Positions 49,234 to 60,164 of a stretch of 64,000 nt of DNA are shown one piece after another. This stretch comes from Atrina japonica (Eukaryota; Mollusca; Bivalvia; Pterioida; Pinnidae). The notes under the pieces are model-generated. The model made no database searches and was not told where the DNA came from. It worked only from the letters and a program-made list of their open reading frames with translations. The translations under genes were made by a program, and so were the position numbers. Position 1 is the first letter of the stretch. Every line of letters begins with the position of its first letter. The stretch is taken from positions 147,001 to 211,000 of the forward strand of contig BROG01000525.1 in NCBI GenBank assembly GCA_030159075.1. The letters run 5' to 3'.

Positions 49234-50450
49234 GATAGATATTATTTGGCCTTGTATAATACCAATTTCTCTTTAGAAAATACACATAACTTTTAAATTG
49301 TAGCTCAACTGATGACGTCTAATTGACAGAAACGATATCGTCTTGAGCATTATAACTTTGGTAGTATGTTTATAATATTAATAACCACTAGGTCGTTGCC
49401 ACTGCTGGTAGACCGTTTGAGTCCCCGAGGGTATACATAAACCTAGTACCTGGTATTTCGATACCAGCTGTTCATCTTATACTAAAGTAATATTTGGCAC
49501 TGTTAACATCATTTAAATTTTAAAAAAAAATTCTAAAGCTAAGATAGTCATTTTTACAGTGGTTACTCTTAGACGGATTTCGGCTATACTTTTAGAGATA
49601 TTATTTGGCCTTGTATAATACCAATTTCTCTTTAGAAAATACACATAACTTTTAAATTGGAGCTCAACTGATGACGTCTAATTGACAGAAACGATATCGT
49701 CCTGAGCATTATAACTTTGGTAGTATGTTTATAATATTTATAACCACTAGTCGTTGCCACTGCTGGTGGACCGTTTGAGTCCCCGAGGGTATACATAAAC
49801 CTAGTACCTGGTATTTCGATACCAGCTGTTCATCTTATACTAAAGTAATATTTGGCACTGTTAACATCATTTAAATTCAAAAAATTTTCTAAAGCTAAGA
49901 TAGTCATTTTTACAGTGGTTACTCTTAGACGGATTTCGGCTATACTTTTAGAGATATTATTTGGCCTTGTATAATACCAATTTCTCTTTAGAAAATACAC
50001 ATAACTTTTAAATTGGAGCTCAACTGATGACGTCTAATTGACAGAAACGATATCGTCCTGAGCATTATAACTTTGGTAGTATGTTTATAATATTTATAAA
50101 CCACTAGGTCGTTGCCACTGCTGGTGGACCGTTTGAGTCCCCGAGGGTATACATAAACCTAGTACCTGGTATTTCGATACCAGCTGTTCATCTTATACTA
50201 AAGTAATATTTGGCACTGTTAACATCATTTAAATTCAAAAACATTTTCTAAAGCTAAGATAGTCATTTTTACAGTGGTTACTCTTAGACGGATTTCGGCT
50301 ATACTTTTAGAGATATTATTTGGCCTTGTATAATACCAATTTCTCTTTAGAAAATACACATAACTTTTAAATTGGAGCTCAACTGATGACGTCTAATTGA
50401 CAGAAACGATATCGTCTTCAGCATTATAACTTTGGTAGTATGTTTATAAT
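49231..50450 (+). repeat. Tandem array of repeat C, ~357-bp units, ~3.4 copies
   Basis: The marker TTTTTACAGTGGTTACTCTT occurs at 49551, 49907 and 50266, giving unit lengths of 356 and 359. Each unit also carries GGCCTTGTATAATACCAATT, GAGCTCAACTGATGACGTCT, GCCACTGCTGGTGGACCGTT and GGTATTTCGATACCAGCTG. Copies are nearly identical, so amplification is recent. The array starts and stops mid-unit, bounded by (AT)n on the left and GATA repeats on the right. No coding capacity. Confidence 0.95.
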
Positions 50451-50451
50451 A

Positions 50452-50523
50452 ATAATATAGATAGATAGACGGACAGACAGACAGACAGATAGATAGATAG
50501 ATAGATAGATAGATAGGTAGATA
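50452..50523. repeat. (GATA)n/(GACA)n microsatellite
   Basis: Mixed GATA and GACA tetranucleotides at the right edge of the repeat-C array. Confidence 0.9.
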
Positions 50524-50524
50524 T

Positions 50525-50930
50525 TAAGCATGTATGTATTGTTTTCATTTGGAAGCACTACTTGTGTAATAGTTGCATCTCTCATTACCATATATGAATA
50601 TTTAAATTAATTGAATTTGATTGCCTCGCTAATTTCGCGTAAACTAGACAGACGCTTTTCATGACGTTAATATAATTTCTCCGTTTTTAATAGCGAATAA
50701 TTTAAAACGGTCAGTGACACAAAGAAAATCTGTTATCATTAGATAATTTTAAAATGTAATATAGATCTATAATTGTATCTATTCCGAAAAATGTGCATAC
50801 ACCATGCTGTTATGATAAACGGTATCTGAAAATATTCATTGTTTAAATTAAAAATCAATTAAGTACGCCTGTACGCCAAAATTTAATTTTTTGTCTAATC
50901 ACAATCACCTTTTGACAGGTCATAAAGTAT
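50525..50930. other. Unannotated stretch
   Basis: No recognised feature. Confidence 0.5.
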
Positions 50931-50934
50931 ACAT

Positions 50935-51245
50935 AAATTTTACGGTCGGTATAATTGTCTTGTTTGCGACTACTCTGTTTCACCAGGTGAAATGTTGAGT
51001 TACCTGTTCGATGGCGGTTGTTGAGACGTCTGTACCAATTGTGTTCGTTCACGTGTTTCATTTTAATTTGACTGTGGGTTCACGGCGGGTGTGACCGGTC
51101 GACAGGGGATGCTTACTCCTCCATAGCACCTGATCCCACCTCTTGATTTCAAGAGGTCCGTGTTTGTCCATTTTTCACCAGATTTGTACCTATATCCTGG
51201 ACATCTTAATGATTTATACCTTGGTATCTGAGGCTTTATATATAT
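50935..51245 (+). mobile_element. Retroelement family A, 3' tail
   Basis: From TTTTACGGTCGGTATAATTG through CTGTTTCACCAGGTGAAATG, GGCGGGTGTGACCGGTCGAC and AAGAGGTCCGTGTTTGTCCA, to the terminal GGTATCTGAGGCTTTATA. Confidence 0.9.
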
Positions 51246-51582
51246 ATAAGTAATAAAAAAAAGATCAGGTGAGAATCAGGATATTAATTTCCATTGAATG
51301 TTTAACTGTCTTCGCCATAAAAGATTTTTTGCTTGTACACTGAAAATGAAATCAAAGTCAAAACACTGTAGAATGCAGATGTTTATTCACTGAGATTAAG
51401 AATGACATGATACTTCAGAACAATTCACGGCAGTGGGACAAGTTTATAAATGAAGGGCTCCAATACAATTGTACGTCCAATGTTTTGTCAGTTTCACATT
51501 ATAAAATGTTGAATATTTACTTCTCAACCAGAATTCAGTTCCACTTTTTTGAAAAATGCACTGATAATTTTCCCTCATATCG

Positions 51583-51716
51583 TGACGTTTCCCTCATATC
51601 GTGACGTTTCCTCATATCATGACGTTTCCCTCATATCGTGACGTTTCCCTCATATCGTGACGTTTCCCATATCTTGATGTTTCACTTATAACGACGTTTT
51701 CCTCATATCATGACTA
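51583..51716. repeat. Minisatellite, 19-20-bp units
   Basis: Repeats of TCCCTCATATCGTGACGTT, at least six copies, the last two degenerate. Confidence 0.9.
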
Positions 51717-51719
51717 TCT

Positions 51720-52370
51720 GGATGGTGTTTTGATGACTGATGTGAAGATATTATTTATATATTAAAATGAAAGCGAAATTTTCAACCTCAGAATTGAAGC
51801 ACATACAGATAAATGAAAATAAAGCGAGAATTTAAGGTGAATGTTATCTCTCTTAAAGTGAAATTAACCAGGGACGAAAAATGCCAGGTAAACAATATTT
51901 ACACAATGTGATGAATGGGTAATATTGTTACAATTAAATATGAAAGCTGATGTATGTAGTCTAAATTGTGTTAATGCCAAAGTAAAAGTTGATGCACGAG
52001 GACAATAAGAAGAAAATTCTGTAACGTGTGTGTGTGAAACTGGAAGATTGTCCCAAAAAACTAAATACATTTCTATGAGCATTCTGGAGCATGCAGACGA
52101 CAGAGTAACACAAAGCAACTCTAAAGTTACATTTAAATTTACAATGAACATTAATGTCAAGTTTTTACATGATTCATATATTACAATGGTCTGCAATAAA
52201 TCAACAATATTCTTAGTTGAAAAAGTTACGTAAGTTAACAAAAACAGATGTTTGGAGACAACTATTATGTTTTAAAGGTTTCCTTCATATATCACAAATA
52301 TGGAACAGTAGCGATAAAGTACACATGTTCGGAATAGCACATACTGTTGCAAAATCACGCAACTTACAAG
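51720..52370. other. Unannotated stretch
   Basis: A 125-codon minus frame (51864-52241) overlaps a 67-codon plus frame. Neither has recognisable features. Part of repeat E (GAAAGCGAAATTTTCAACCT) may lie near 51770. Confidence 0.4.
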
Positions 52371-52374
52371 CATG

Positions 52375-52377
<3 letters not shown>

Positions 52378-52408
<31 letters not shown>
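52378..52408. repeat. (GT)n microsatellite
   Basis: About 15 GT dinucleotides. Confidence 0.9.
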
Positions 52409-52799
52409 TAACAGTTTAAACGTAAATGGTAATCTCTATTAAAAGAGATGTCTGACAACTCTGATGAATTAAACTAATGAAAATAACTTTGGAAAAGACA
52501 TGGAATATGGCATTATCGTCAAAACGTCATACATTACTTAATAATTATTCCAAATTTGGAATATAGAGATCCAAACTAAGTGTTAAAATACTTTAACATG
52601 CCAAATATGGTAATCACACCAGACGGGTCCATTACTGTCTTCATTGTAAACTTAGATAACGAAATATTGGTGATCACTGTGCGTGTTAATGTAACTTTAG
52701 AAAATTAAAAGAGATGTTTCCTGACACAGTCAATTAAAATGTTCTCCAATAAAATCAATTTTAGTGACTCTCATCTAAAATACTTCGTGGCTGATTGGT

Positions 52800-53065
52800 A
52801 GGAGTGAAATGAAAAAGTACCCATGAATATTTTAAACTCCATTAGAATACGAAAAATTAAAACAACGGTCTCTACACGAAGATCAAGTGCAAATTCCAGG
52901 TGGGATGCGACCAGGTGCCCGGAAGGAGTCAGTGTCCCTTGTTAGTATGTCACGCCCATTGCAAATGTTCCATGGAAACTTTTAGAGTTCGGGGAAAAGG
53001 TCAAGTTGGGTTAAAGGGTCAAGCTCGGCGAATAGGTCATCAGTAAGCTCCAGATCTGATCTGCG
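52800..53065 (-). mobile_element. Retroelement family B, diverged 3' tail
   Basis: AAAAAGTACCCATGAATATT, GACCAGGTGCCCGGAAGGAG and GCAAATGTTCCATGGAAACT, then GGTCAAG units. The RT part is absent. Confidence 0.75.
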
Positions 53066-53069
53066 AAAG

Positions 53070-53770
53070 GTAGCCATGATTCAATGGACCGTGAGCGGAT
53101 TATTTATTAATCATTTACTTCCGGTGTATCGGTGGTCATTTCACGAAATCATGATAATCGTGTGCTGTTCATATAATTTAAGATAATTGTGATTGTGATG
53201 TAAAACATTAGTAATGGATAAATATATAACGATCTGATATATCATTCAACTGTACGATAATTTCAAACAACATAAAGACAATAAAAAAGCATCAGGATAT
53301 TCTAGTTTATAGAATTTGTCCTGAATATAGTGTTTGTAGTTAATAAGAGTTTTGTTTGGACACTGCCTGTATCCATCATCCTTGAAATGGCCTCTGAAGA
53401 AATAGTTATGAGGAATCCCATATATTACAATAGTATATGATATAAAATACAATATATTTTACTGGTCTAAATTTCGAGATTAAAAACGGTCAATATAGCA
53501 TTTCCTCAGCATTTGTATACATGTATAATCCTGATGTCTTTCTGTGTTAAAATGTGTTTGATTGTTTGTGAAATCCATTAAACATGCGATATATATTAAT
53601 GCATTTAAACAGGGCTTTCTATACAGATGTACATATGAAACTATGCATCAAAATGTTCGATGCTTTACTCACGAACACGACTGCAACAATGTACTTTCTA
53701 CACGAACGTAACTGCACAAAAACTACATGACTGCACGGTATAATGTATACCAGTATTGATTCCTCGGCTA
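53070..53770. other. 3' flank of the opsin gene
   Basis: Presumed 3' UTR and downstream DNA of the minus-strand opsin. No canonical AATAAA lies close to the stop; the nearest minus-strand match noticed is about 53104-53109, roughly 660 bp downstream, so the mRNA end is undetermined. Confidence 0.4.
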
Positions 53771-53772
53771 TT

Positions 53773-54080
53773 TCACATATGTCCCATTGTATCTCTTGGA
53801 ATTAAAGCAGGCACGGCGGCATCAGGAAAGGCATTTTGTGGGAGGGGCGGAATTGAGGCGATCCTGTTATCGGATAATATTTTGAATAGAGGAATTCTAC
53901 TTCTACATGCCTCTGAAAATTCTTTGTTGTTGAAAAAGTAAATTATTGGAACCCAGGATACAGATAGCTTTACAAACAAATGTGGCAATGATCCGACAAT
54001 GGGATTGATATATTCGCTTTGTCCAAATATAGACCAGACTCTTATGGCGGCGTAGGGCGTCCAGGAAACGAAGAACAACA
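53773..54080 (-). CDS. Opsin exon 3 (TM6-TM7 and C-terminus)
   Basis: Acceptor TTTTTCAG ends at 54081. The exon supplies LFFVSWTPYAAIRVW, the TM7 segment LPHLFVKLSVSWVPIIY and a 50-residue cytoplasmic tail ending GHM, then TGA (53775-53773). The intron before it is about 4.44 kb and full of repeats (54.2-58.3 kb). Confidence 0.92.
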
Positions 54081-54193
54081 CTGAAAAACACGGATCAATG
54101 TAATTTTAAAAGTTTTGATATATCTATTTTTTTCAACTAAGCTGCACACGACATCTCATAATTACATTCAGTTTTTGTAAATATACATTACTT

Positions 54194-54226
<33 letters not shown>

Positions 54227-57200
54227 GTTATTATTTTTATTTTTATTATTATCATTATTATTATTATTATTGTTGTTGTTGTTGTTGTTGTTGTGTACAT
54301 TATATATTTTGTATAAATCTTTAGTATTTTTATCACACTTACCCTGTTTTGTATTCAGTGTCTGTTTGTAGTTATAGAAATCCTTATTTATTGTTCTACA
54401 ATCTTATTTATATATAGAACCCTCATGACATCATAGGTTTAAAGGTAATCACAGGTAGAGGTATTCAAAAGTAACTTTTTATAGGATATTGATTTTCCAT
54501 CTCTTTTCTTTGTATTGAGACAATGCAATATCTCACTTGATTTTGTACAATTAAGACTTGTTTTTCCTGATTCAACATGTCTCTTCTATTCACTTTGCAT
54601 TTCAATGTGAAGCGTTCATATATAAAATTAATTTGAAATAATAATTTGTAGTAAACATTTACAGTTATCACACCTACAATTCCACTTGATTTCATTATAA
54701 ATTATTATGGCCATGTATTAAAATGGATGGGAACTTTTGCAGTTTCTTAATTATCATCACTACATCTAATTAGTGGTATTCAATTCTAGCATAGATTTAT
54801 CACTATTTATACATACATGCATACATGTTGTACCATCTACATGTATATATAAGGGTAAAACTGAAGAAGTACCGATGGATAATATCGAAACTCCAAATAC
54901 AGTAGAACACGAGAAATTAAATAAATAAATGATCTCAACATGAAGAATAATTGTAAAACCAAAACGGGATGGGTCAAGGTGTCCGGAAGGATTCAGCGTC
55001 CATGCGCAAATGTTCCACGAAAACATCTCGAGTTCGGTGAAAATGTTTAGTTTGGTAAAAAGGTCAAGCACGGCGAAAAGGTCAAGCTCGGTGAAAAGGT
55101 AGATATAACAACAATCTAAACACGAAGAACATTTGCGAATCCAAAACCCGAAGGAACAGTCGTGAAGAAGGAGTCAGCACCCCCTGCCAGTACGCCACAC
55201 CCAACGCAAAATGTGCTTTGATACAAATACTCGGAAATACATTTTTGTAAATAACATGCTTCAGTGAAATGAATGTTGAAAAAGTTATTTTTGTAATTAT
55301 ATACATTTATAATGAAAAATAAACTTGTAAATTAAATTGTAAACAAGAAATTGTTGTCAGATTGATTCATCTTCTATAATAAGGAAAAAGTGTTATATGG
55401 GAGATAACTGTATCTATACTACTGTTAAAAATGGGTCATTATTTTCAATTCTTATATGATTACATCTTATTTTCATATATGATATCAAAATGAAATATAT
55501 TCATATCTGTATTTATGATTGTTTATTTGATTACAAGGTTCCTGTAAATTTATGTACAGTTAGAATTACTGTTTAACCGCAGATTTTCGCTTATGTTTAA
55601 TTTTCGCGAATTTAAGATGAAAGCGACATTTCCAAGCTAAATAACTGAAGCACGGACATATATGTTATCCATAAAACTACGATGATTAAGGATGAATTTC
55701 AGACAGGGGGAATTTCAGAAAGGTGAATTTCAGACAGGGTTAATTTCAGACAGGAGGAATTTCAGACAGGGCGAATTTCAGACGGGGTGAATTTCAGGCA
55801 GGGTGAATTTCAGAAAGGTCACTTTCAGACAGTGTGAATATCAGACAGAGTGAATTTCAGAAAGGGGGATATCAGATAGGGGGGTTTCAGACGGGGAATT
55901 TCAGACAGGTTAATTTCAGACAGGGGGATTTCAGACAGGGGGAAATTCAGACAGGGGGAATTTAAGACAGGGGAATTTCAGACAGGAGGAATTTCAGACA
56001 GGGGGAATTTCAGACAGGGTGAATATGTGTTTGTCGTAAAAGGGCGAAAATAATGAGGATCGAAAATATTATAGATATACCAAATATACTGGGGGGGGTT
56101 CCTCCGTGGCCGAGTGGTTAGAGCATTGCACTTTAAATCACAAGGACTCTCACCTCTGGTTCGAATCCCTCTAGGGTCATTTCGAATTAAGTGGGAAAGT
56201 TTGCCAGTTTTCTTGCGGAAGGTCGGTGATCTTTACCCGGGTAAACGGGGTTTCTCCTCCACCAATAAAAACTGGACTCAATCATATGACTGAAAGATTG
56301 TTGAGTATGGCGTAAAACATAAAATCAAATCAAATCAAATCAAAACCAAATATACTGGTGTTATTCCTTTTAATAGAAGAAAGTAATCTTTCTAAGCCAT
56401 TACTGTCCCAATTTTCGAGCAGTTCGGTATTTTAAACAAAACGAAAGATTTCTTCAGAACAGATAATTCACTGGTACCAAAATGCCGATATACAAATTAT
56501 AAATAACAAAGTATAAACCTTAAAAGACCCCACAGGAAAAAAAATACAAACATTGTAATTTTTTGTGAGACGCGGACCTCTACAAAATAATGTGGTAGGA
56601 TCGGACACCATTAACGTTGATACTTTACTTACATCTGAGATTGTTCTCAGATTGGCCGGCCTGCTTAACCAACTAGAATTCATGATTAGCCTAATCACCT
56701 AACAATACCCAAGCTTTATGTTGTGGTCAACTCTCTTGTATATTATATACATTGAAACGAATAGCATAAACTATATGTCCTATATCAAATCAAAAATTTT
56801 AAATTTTAAATTGAAAATAATTTCCTGGGTAATTTTATAAATGAAATTAATTTTTATTTACTACCTTGACGGGAGTCATCTTAATTGTTTAGGTTATCTA
56901 AGACCTGAAATAAATATTTCTCTCCGTTTAGTTTTTTAAAACAATTTATACACAATAATACATTAATCTGGTTAATTTGCTAAGGAAAAATACAAGCGGC
57001 CACACAATATGGCCATCGAAGGGGAATAACTCTCGCAAAATGTCATTTTTCTACATACGTTTTGGAACAAACAAGGTTACTCAGACGGTACAACTACCAT
57101 TTTCCCATTATGCGTCATAATAGAAAATTCAATTTTTAAAACAACACACTGGATAATATTTTTCAATAAACAGAATATATCAAAAGCCTGAATAGCCACA

Positions 57201-59463
57201 ATAACGTTGAGCACTTTGATGTGGGTATGCCTAGAAAATAAAGCAATCTATTAAATTTAGGTGGATTCATATCTGTAGCTGATGAACTTCTAGGATTGCA
57301 CGACAACATATAATCAACTTTTTACAACATCAGCAGTTATATAATATGTAGAGAAGCTTCACATTTTTTAATCTATTAAATTATTTCCATTTTATCTACT
57401 TTTACCACTTGTACTTGATATACAATAACACATAAGAGCTATACACAGACATAAATAATCTTATATTCCTATATATTTTCTGCAAATAAGGTCAGGTCCA
57501 GTGTGGTATTCATATACAAATAGTAAGGCTGAGTAAATCAATTGCAAGTGATTTAAGAATTCCTATGCATTTGTATATCACTTTTTTGTTATTTTCAATC
57601 CGATATGCCAGGGCGTATACAACATATGAAGATTTCATATACAGAGGTAAACTACTCCCTGACAAATTATTGACACAGGGATATCGAAAACCGCGTTTAA
57701 TGTCAACGTTCCGCAAAGTTTACGGTCGGTATAATAGTCTTGTTTGCGACTACTCTGTTTCACCAAGTTAAATGTTGAGTTGCCTTTTCGTTGTCGGTTG
57801 TCGAGACGTCTGTACCAATTGTGACGAGGATACACTCCTCACGTGTTTCATTGGACTTGACTGTGGACTCACGGCGGGTGTGACCGGTCGACAGGGAATG
57901 CTTACTCCTCCATGGCACCTGATCCCACTTCTTGGTTTCCAGAGGTCCGTGTTTGTCCATTTTTACCGGATTTGTATCTATGTCCTGGATATTCTATTGA
58001 TTTATGCTTTGGTATCTGAAGTTTTTTATATTTCAATCTAAGTAGTAAAAAGGAAAAAGAAATTTGAAAAAATCCGCTTATGTCCTTTAAACCAAAGTAG
58101 TATTTTGCACTGATAGCACCATTTAGAATTTTAAGCTAGGACAGTCATCTTTTTACAGTGGTTACTCTTAGACAGATTTTGGCTATACGTTTGGATTTAT
58201 TATTTGGCCTTGTCTGATACCGCGTTCTCTTTAGAAAATCTATTTAAAATTGGAGCCAACTGATGAAGTCTAATTGACAGAAACAATCGTCTTGAGTATT
58301 ATTATTTCTTTTATTATGTTCATAATATTTATAAGTACGATCTTCCAGTCAAATTAAATATAGATCTAATTCAGGGATATTGGTTAATCCAATGATAGTT
58401 TGAAAAAAAAACGACCACTAACGGACAGGTCAAACATGTCATGGAAGATATAAGAATACAAAATGAAAATATTTCTTTGAAAGAACACATAAAACTAAAA
58501 CTTTAGGACAAAGGATAATACCCATCATCAGAAATATTGTACTGGTGATTTTTCTCTGTCTTATTTTCCGTCTCTCTGCAAAAGCAATGTTTGCTGTCTG
58601 AAAAATATAAATTATGGTGAAATCAACAAATGCAATTTCACATGTATGTTTTATTTATAAAACAGCCGATGATACTAAAGATGTTCATTTCAACATCACA
58701 AAATTTCAATATTTTGTTAAAAAAGAGATATATTTATTCATATATATTTGCATACAGTAAGTTTTTACCTCGAAATTCTATGCCGTTTCACTGTGACATC
58801 ATATATGGAACGATTATGTTATAAGTAATTTTGACTTACCTGTTTGTATATCATAATGTACGAGACTGAGATTATTGCTATTGGTAAAATGTAAGACACG
58901 ATAACCAGAAAGGCGTTGTAAGATATAGCACCCATGTTGCTACCCCCTTGATCCGGTGAGCAAGATATCCTCATCCCCTCCAGTTCATAACCACCCCATC
59001 CACAAAATGGCGGAAGAGACATACAAAATCCAGCTATATAGGAGCTGGTCACCATCCATTTTATAAAGTTGTAGCTGAATGTTCCTTTCCTCTTGTGTGT
59101 CCTCTTCACGACCGAAATGTACCCCAGAATTGATATATTGGTTAATAGGGCTACCTGGGACAATGCCAAACAGTTCACCAACCACCCGTAATAGATACAA
59201 CCAGATTTACCAAATACCCAACTTCTACAAAAGTGGGATATTATAATCAAGGGTAATCCAAATAAATCAGCAAGAAAATCTGCAAGGCATACACTTCCTA
59301 TTATTATCTTCGTAAACTTATTGAGAGTTTTTGCTGTTATAAATACATGAAGAGCAAATCCATTTAAAGAAATCGACAGCAAAAATATAACAGTATATAT
59401 TGTTCCAAAAATATAGTAGGCATGTACTGGGACGACATTTCGTGGTACTCCATCCACTGCCAT
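53773..59463 (-). CDS. Opsin-type GPCR, three exons, 335 residues, non-canonical motifs
   Basis: Spliced minus-strand coding sequence: 59463-58840, 58597-58522, 54080-53773 (1008 nt with TGA). Seven membrane segments lie at about 16-41, 52-76, 89-112, 131-152, 181-206, 225-249 and 258-283. Opsin hallmarks are K271 in TM7 (the retinal Schiff-base lysine), C89 and C168 (disulfide), E162 six residues before C168 (the E181-type counterion), GWGGYELEGM in loop 2 and SWTPYA in TM6. Spacing matches bovine rhodopsin: Cys to the DRY arginine position is 25, Lys to the NPxxY proline is 7. Odd features are L-G-Y (113-115) in place of E/DRY and V-P-I-I-Y (277-281) in place of NPxxY. The TM3 counterion position (E113) is Tyr. 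It should bind retinal, but G-protein signalling may be altered; a photoisomerase-like role is possible. I cannot assign the opsin subfamily (Go/tetraopsin or xenopsin are candidates). Confidence 0.9.
54193..54293. repeat. (ATC)n, (TTA)n, (TTG)n compound microsatellite in opsin intron 2
   Basis: Three trinucleotide tracts in succession. Confidence 0.95.
54850..55205 (-). mobile_element. Retroelement family B tails, two partial copies, in opsin intron 2
   Basis: TAAAACTGAAGAAGTACCG and GATCTCAACATGAAGAATAA begin the first. GGTCAAG..CGGTGAAAA repeats and a second start (ACACGAAGAACATTTGCGAA, GGAGTCAGCACCCCCTGCCA) follow. Both read opposite to the plus strand, i.e. in the sense of the opsin gene. 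Confidence 0.8.
55590..56075. repeat. Dispersed repeat E with internal minisatellite
   Basis: The outer parts (TTTTCGCGAATTTAAGATGA, CTAAATAACTGAAGCACGGA; later GTGAATATGTGTTTGTCGTA and AAAGGGCGAAAATAA) match repeat E at 21940-22165. Between them, 55690-56030 is about eighteen to twenty copies of a 15-18-bp unit, GAATTTCAGACAGGGG with small variants. Confidence 0.85.
56096..56345 (+). mobile_element. tRNA-derived SINE, copy 2, in opsin intron 2
   Basis: Same family as 29404-29652: CCGTGGCCGAGTGGTTAGAG (A box), GGTTCGAATCCC (B box), GGAAGGTCGGTGATCTTTAC, CCACCAATAAAAACTGGAC and an (ATCAA)n tail. About 90 percent alike by eye. The B box here is the better preserved of the two. Confidence 0.9.
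56490..56640 (-). mobile_element. Highly diverged family-A tail
   Basis: AACAAAGTATAAACC, GCGGACCTCTACAAAA and GTGGTAGGATCGGACACC follow the order of the family-A tail. Old and noncoding. Confidence 0.5.
56650..57585. other. Opsin intron 2, unannotated part
   Basis: AT-rich intronic DNA with no recognised element. Confidence 0.5.
57595..58035 (+). mobile_element. Retroelement family A, 5'-truncated copy in opsin intron 2
   Basis: A plus-strand frame at 57600-57770 reads RYARAYTTYEDFIYRGKLLP, DKLLTQGYRKPRLMSTFRK and YGRYNSLVCDYSVS: the RT C-terminus. The tail then runs to CTTTGGTATCTGAAGTTTTT. Antisense to the opsin transcript. One of the best-kept family-A copies. Confidence 0.9.
58080..58340 (+). 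repeat. Dispersed repeat C, partial copy in opsin intron 2
   Basis: TTTTTACAGTGGTTACTCTT, GGCCTTGTCTGATACC, CTGATGAAGTCTAATTGACA and GAAACAATCGTCTTGAG. It lies immediately after the family-A copy. Confidence 0.85.
58522..58597 (-). CDS. Opsin exon 2 (76 nt, loop 3 and start of TM6)
   Basis: The acceptor TTATATTTTTCAG precedes 58597. Translation continues in phase 0 as TANIAFAERRKIRQRK then ITSTIFLMM, ending with a single G before donor GTATTA (58521 leftward). The 3n+1 length exactly restores the frame of exon 3 (split Val codon, G plus TG). The exon has no start codon and is too short for ORF scanning; it was found by looking for the missing basic loop and TM6 residues. The intron before it is 242 bp. 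Confidence 0.88.
58840..59463 (-). CDS. Opsin exon 1 (TM1-TM5)
   Basis: 208 codons, phase 0 at the 3' end. The ATG is the first in-frame one after an in-frame TAA about 26 codons upstream and has A at -3 and G at +4. The exon ends MIYKQ followed by the strong donor GTAAGT (58839-58834). Confidence 0.92.
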
Positions 59464-60164
59464 ATTGTCAATTGAAATGGAGATGGAGATCGAGTGACAC
59501 CACGATGATGTATCAATGTGTGTCGTATGCTTTCCTGTTTATTTTGTCTTTAAAAGCTTCAGATACACCGATCAATAGTTAGTCATAGGATTATCTAATG
59601 TAAATACATTACAACTTTGGACAGGTAATAGCCGGCATCCTGTCATTTCCAAGAACCTTAATGGCGTATATCTACCATGATTGATAGGTTCAAATGTACA
59701 TGACAATTTCTTGGAAAGGATCAATTTTCTTTACGAATTTAGTAAGCAGACTAGTATGTAAGAACTATCATCCAATTTGATATTATTCAAGTCCAATGTC
59801 CTCATCACCAATTTATACATATTTACGTATCTCCGGTATAGCTATACCACTGTACAGTATACGCTGTCGTTCTACTCAATTTTCCGACTTCGTAGTGGTA
59901 TTCCATATGTCACTTTATATATATATATATATACTTATTGTTTTACTCATGTAGAAAAATGCCCAATCATGGACCTTTTAATTATCTATTTTGTTTTAGA
60001 ATTCCAGTTATTTTCCTATAATCATTTTTTCACCAAATACGTAAGAATACAAAAAACATTTATAAAGAACTGTTTATCCAGAGAATGTTAGTAATTATAC
60101 AAATAGATAAATTTATTAATTTTATGATACTTATTTCATTTTAATATGACTTGTGTCTCGTTTC
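59464..60164. other. Opsin 5' flank / candidate promoter region
   Basis: Lies between the opsin start codon and its inverted 5' relic. Sequence from 59464 to about 59540 is conserved in the relic (TTGATACATCA, TGGTGTCACTCGATC, TTTCAATTGACAATATGG on the gene strand). That stretch is probably the 5' UTR or a promoter-proximal segment. No TATA box position was fixed. Confidence 0.4.

Noticed and set aside
51864..52241. 125-codon minus-strand ORF
   Set aside because: No domain, and it overlaps an opposite-strand frame of similar quality; length is within chance expectation.
53756..54091. Plus-strand and second minus-strand frames over opsin exon 3
   Set aside because: Shadows of the opsin frame; they lack any motif and ignore the clear splice acceptor at 54081.
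58985..59200. 71-codon minus-strand ORF inside opsin exon 1
   Set aside because: Alternate frame of the opsin coding sequence.
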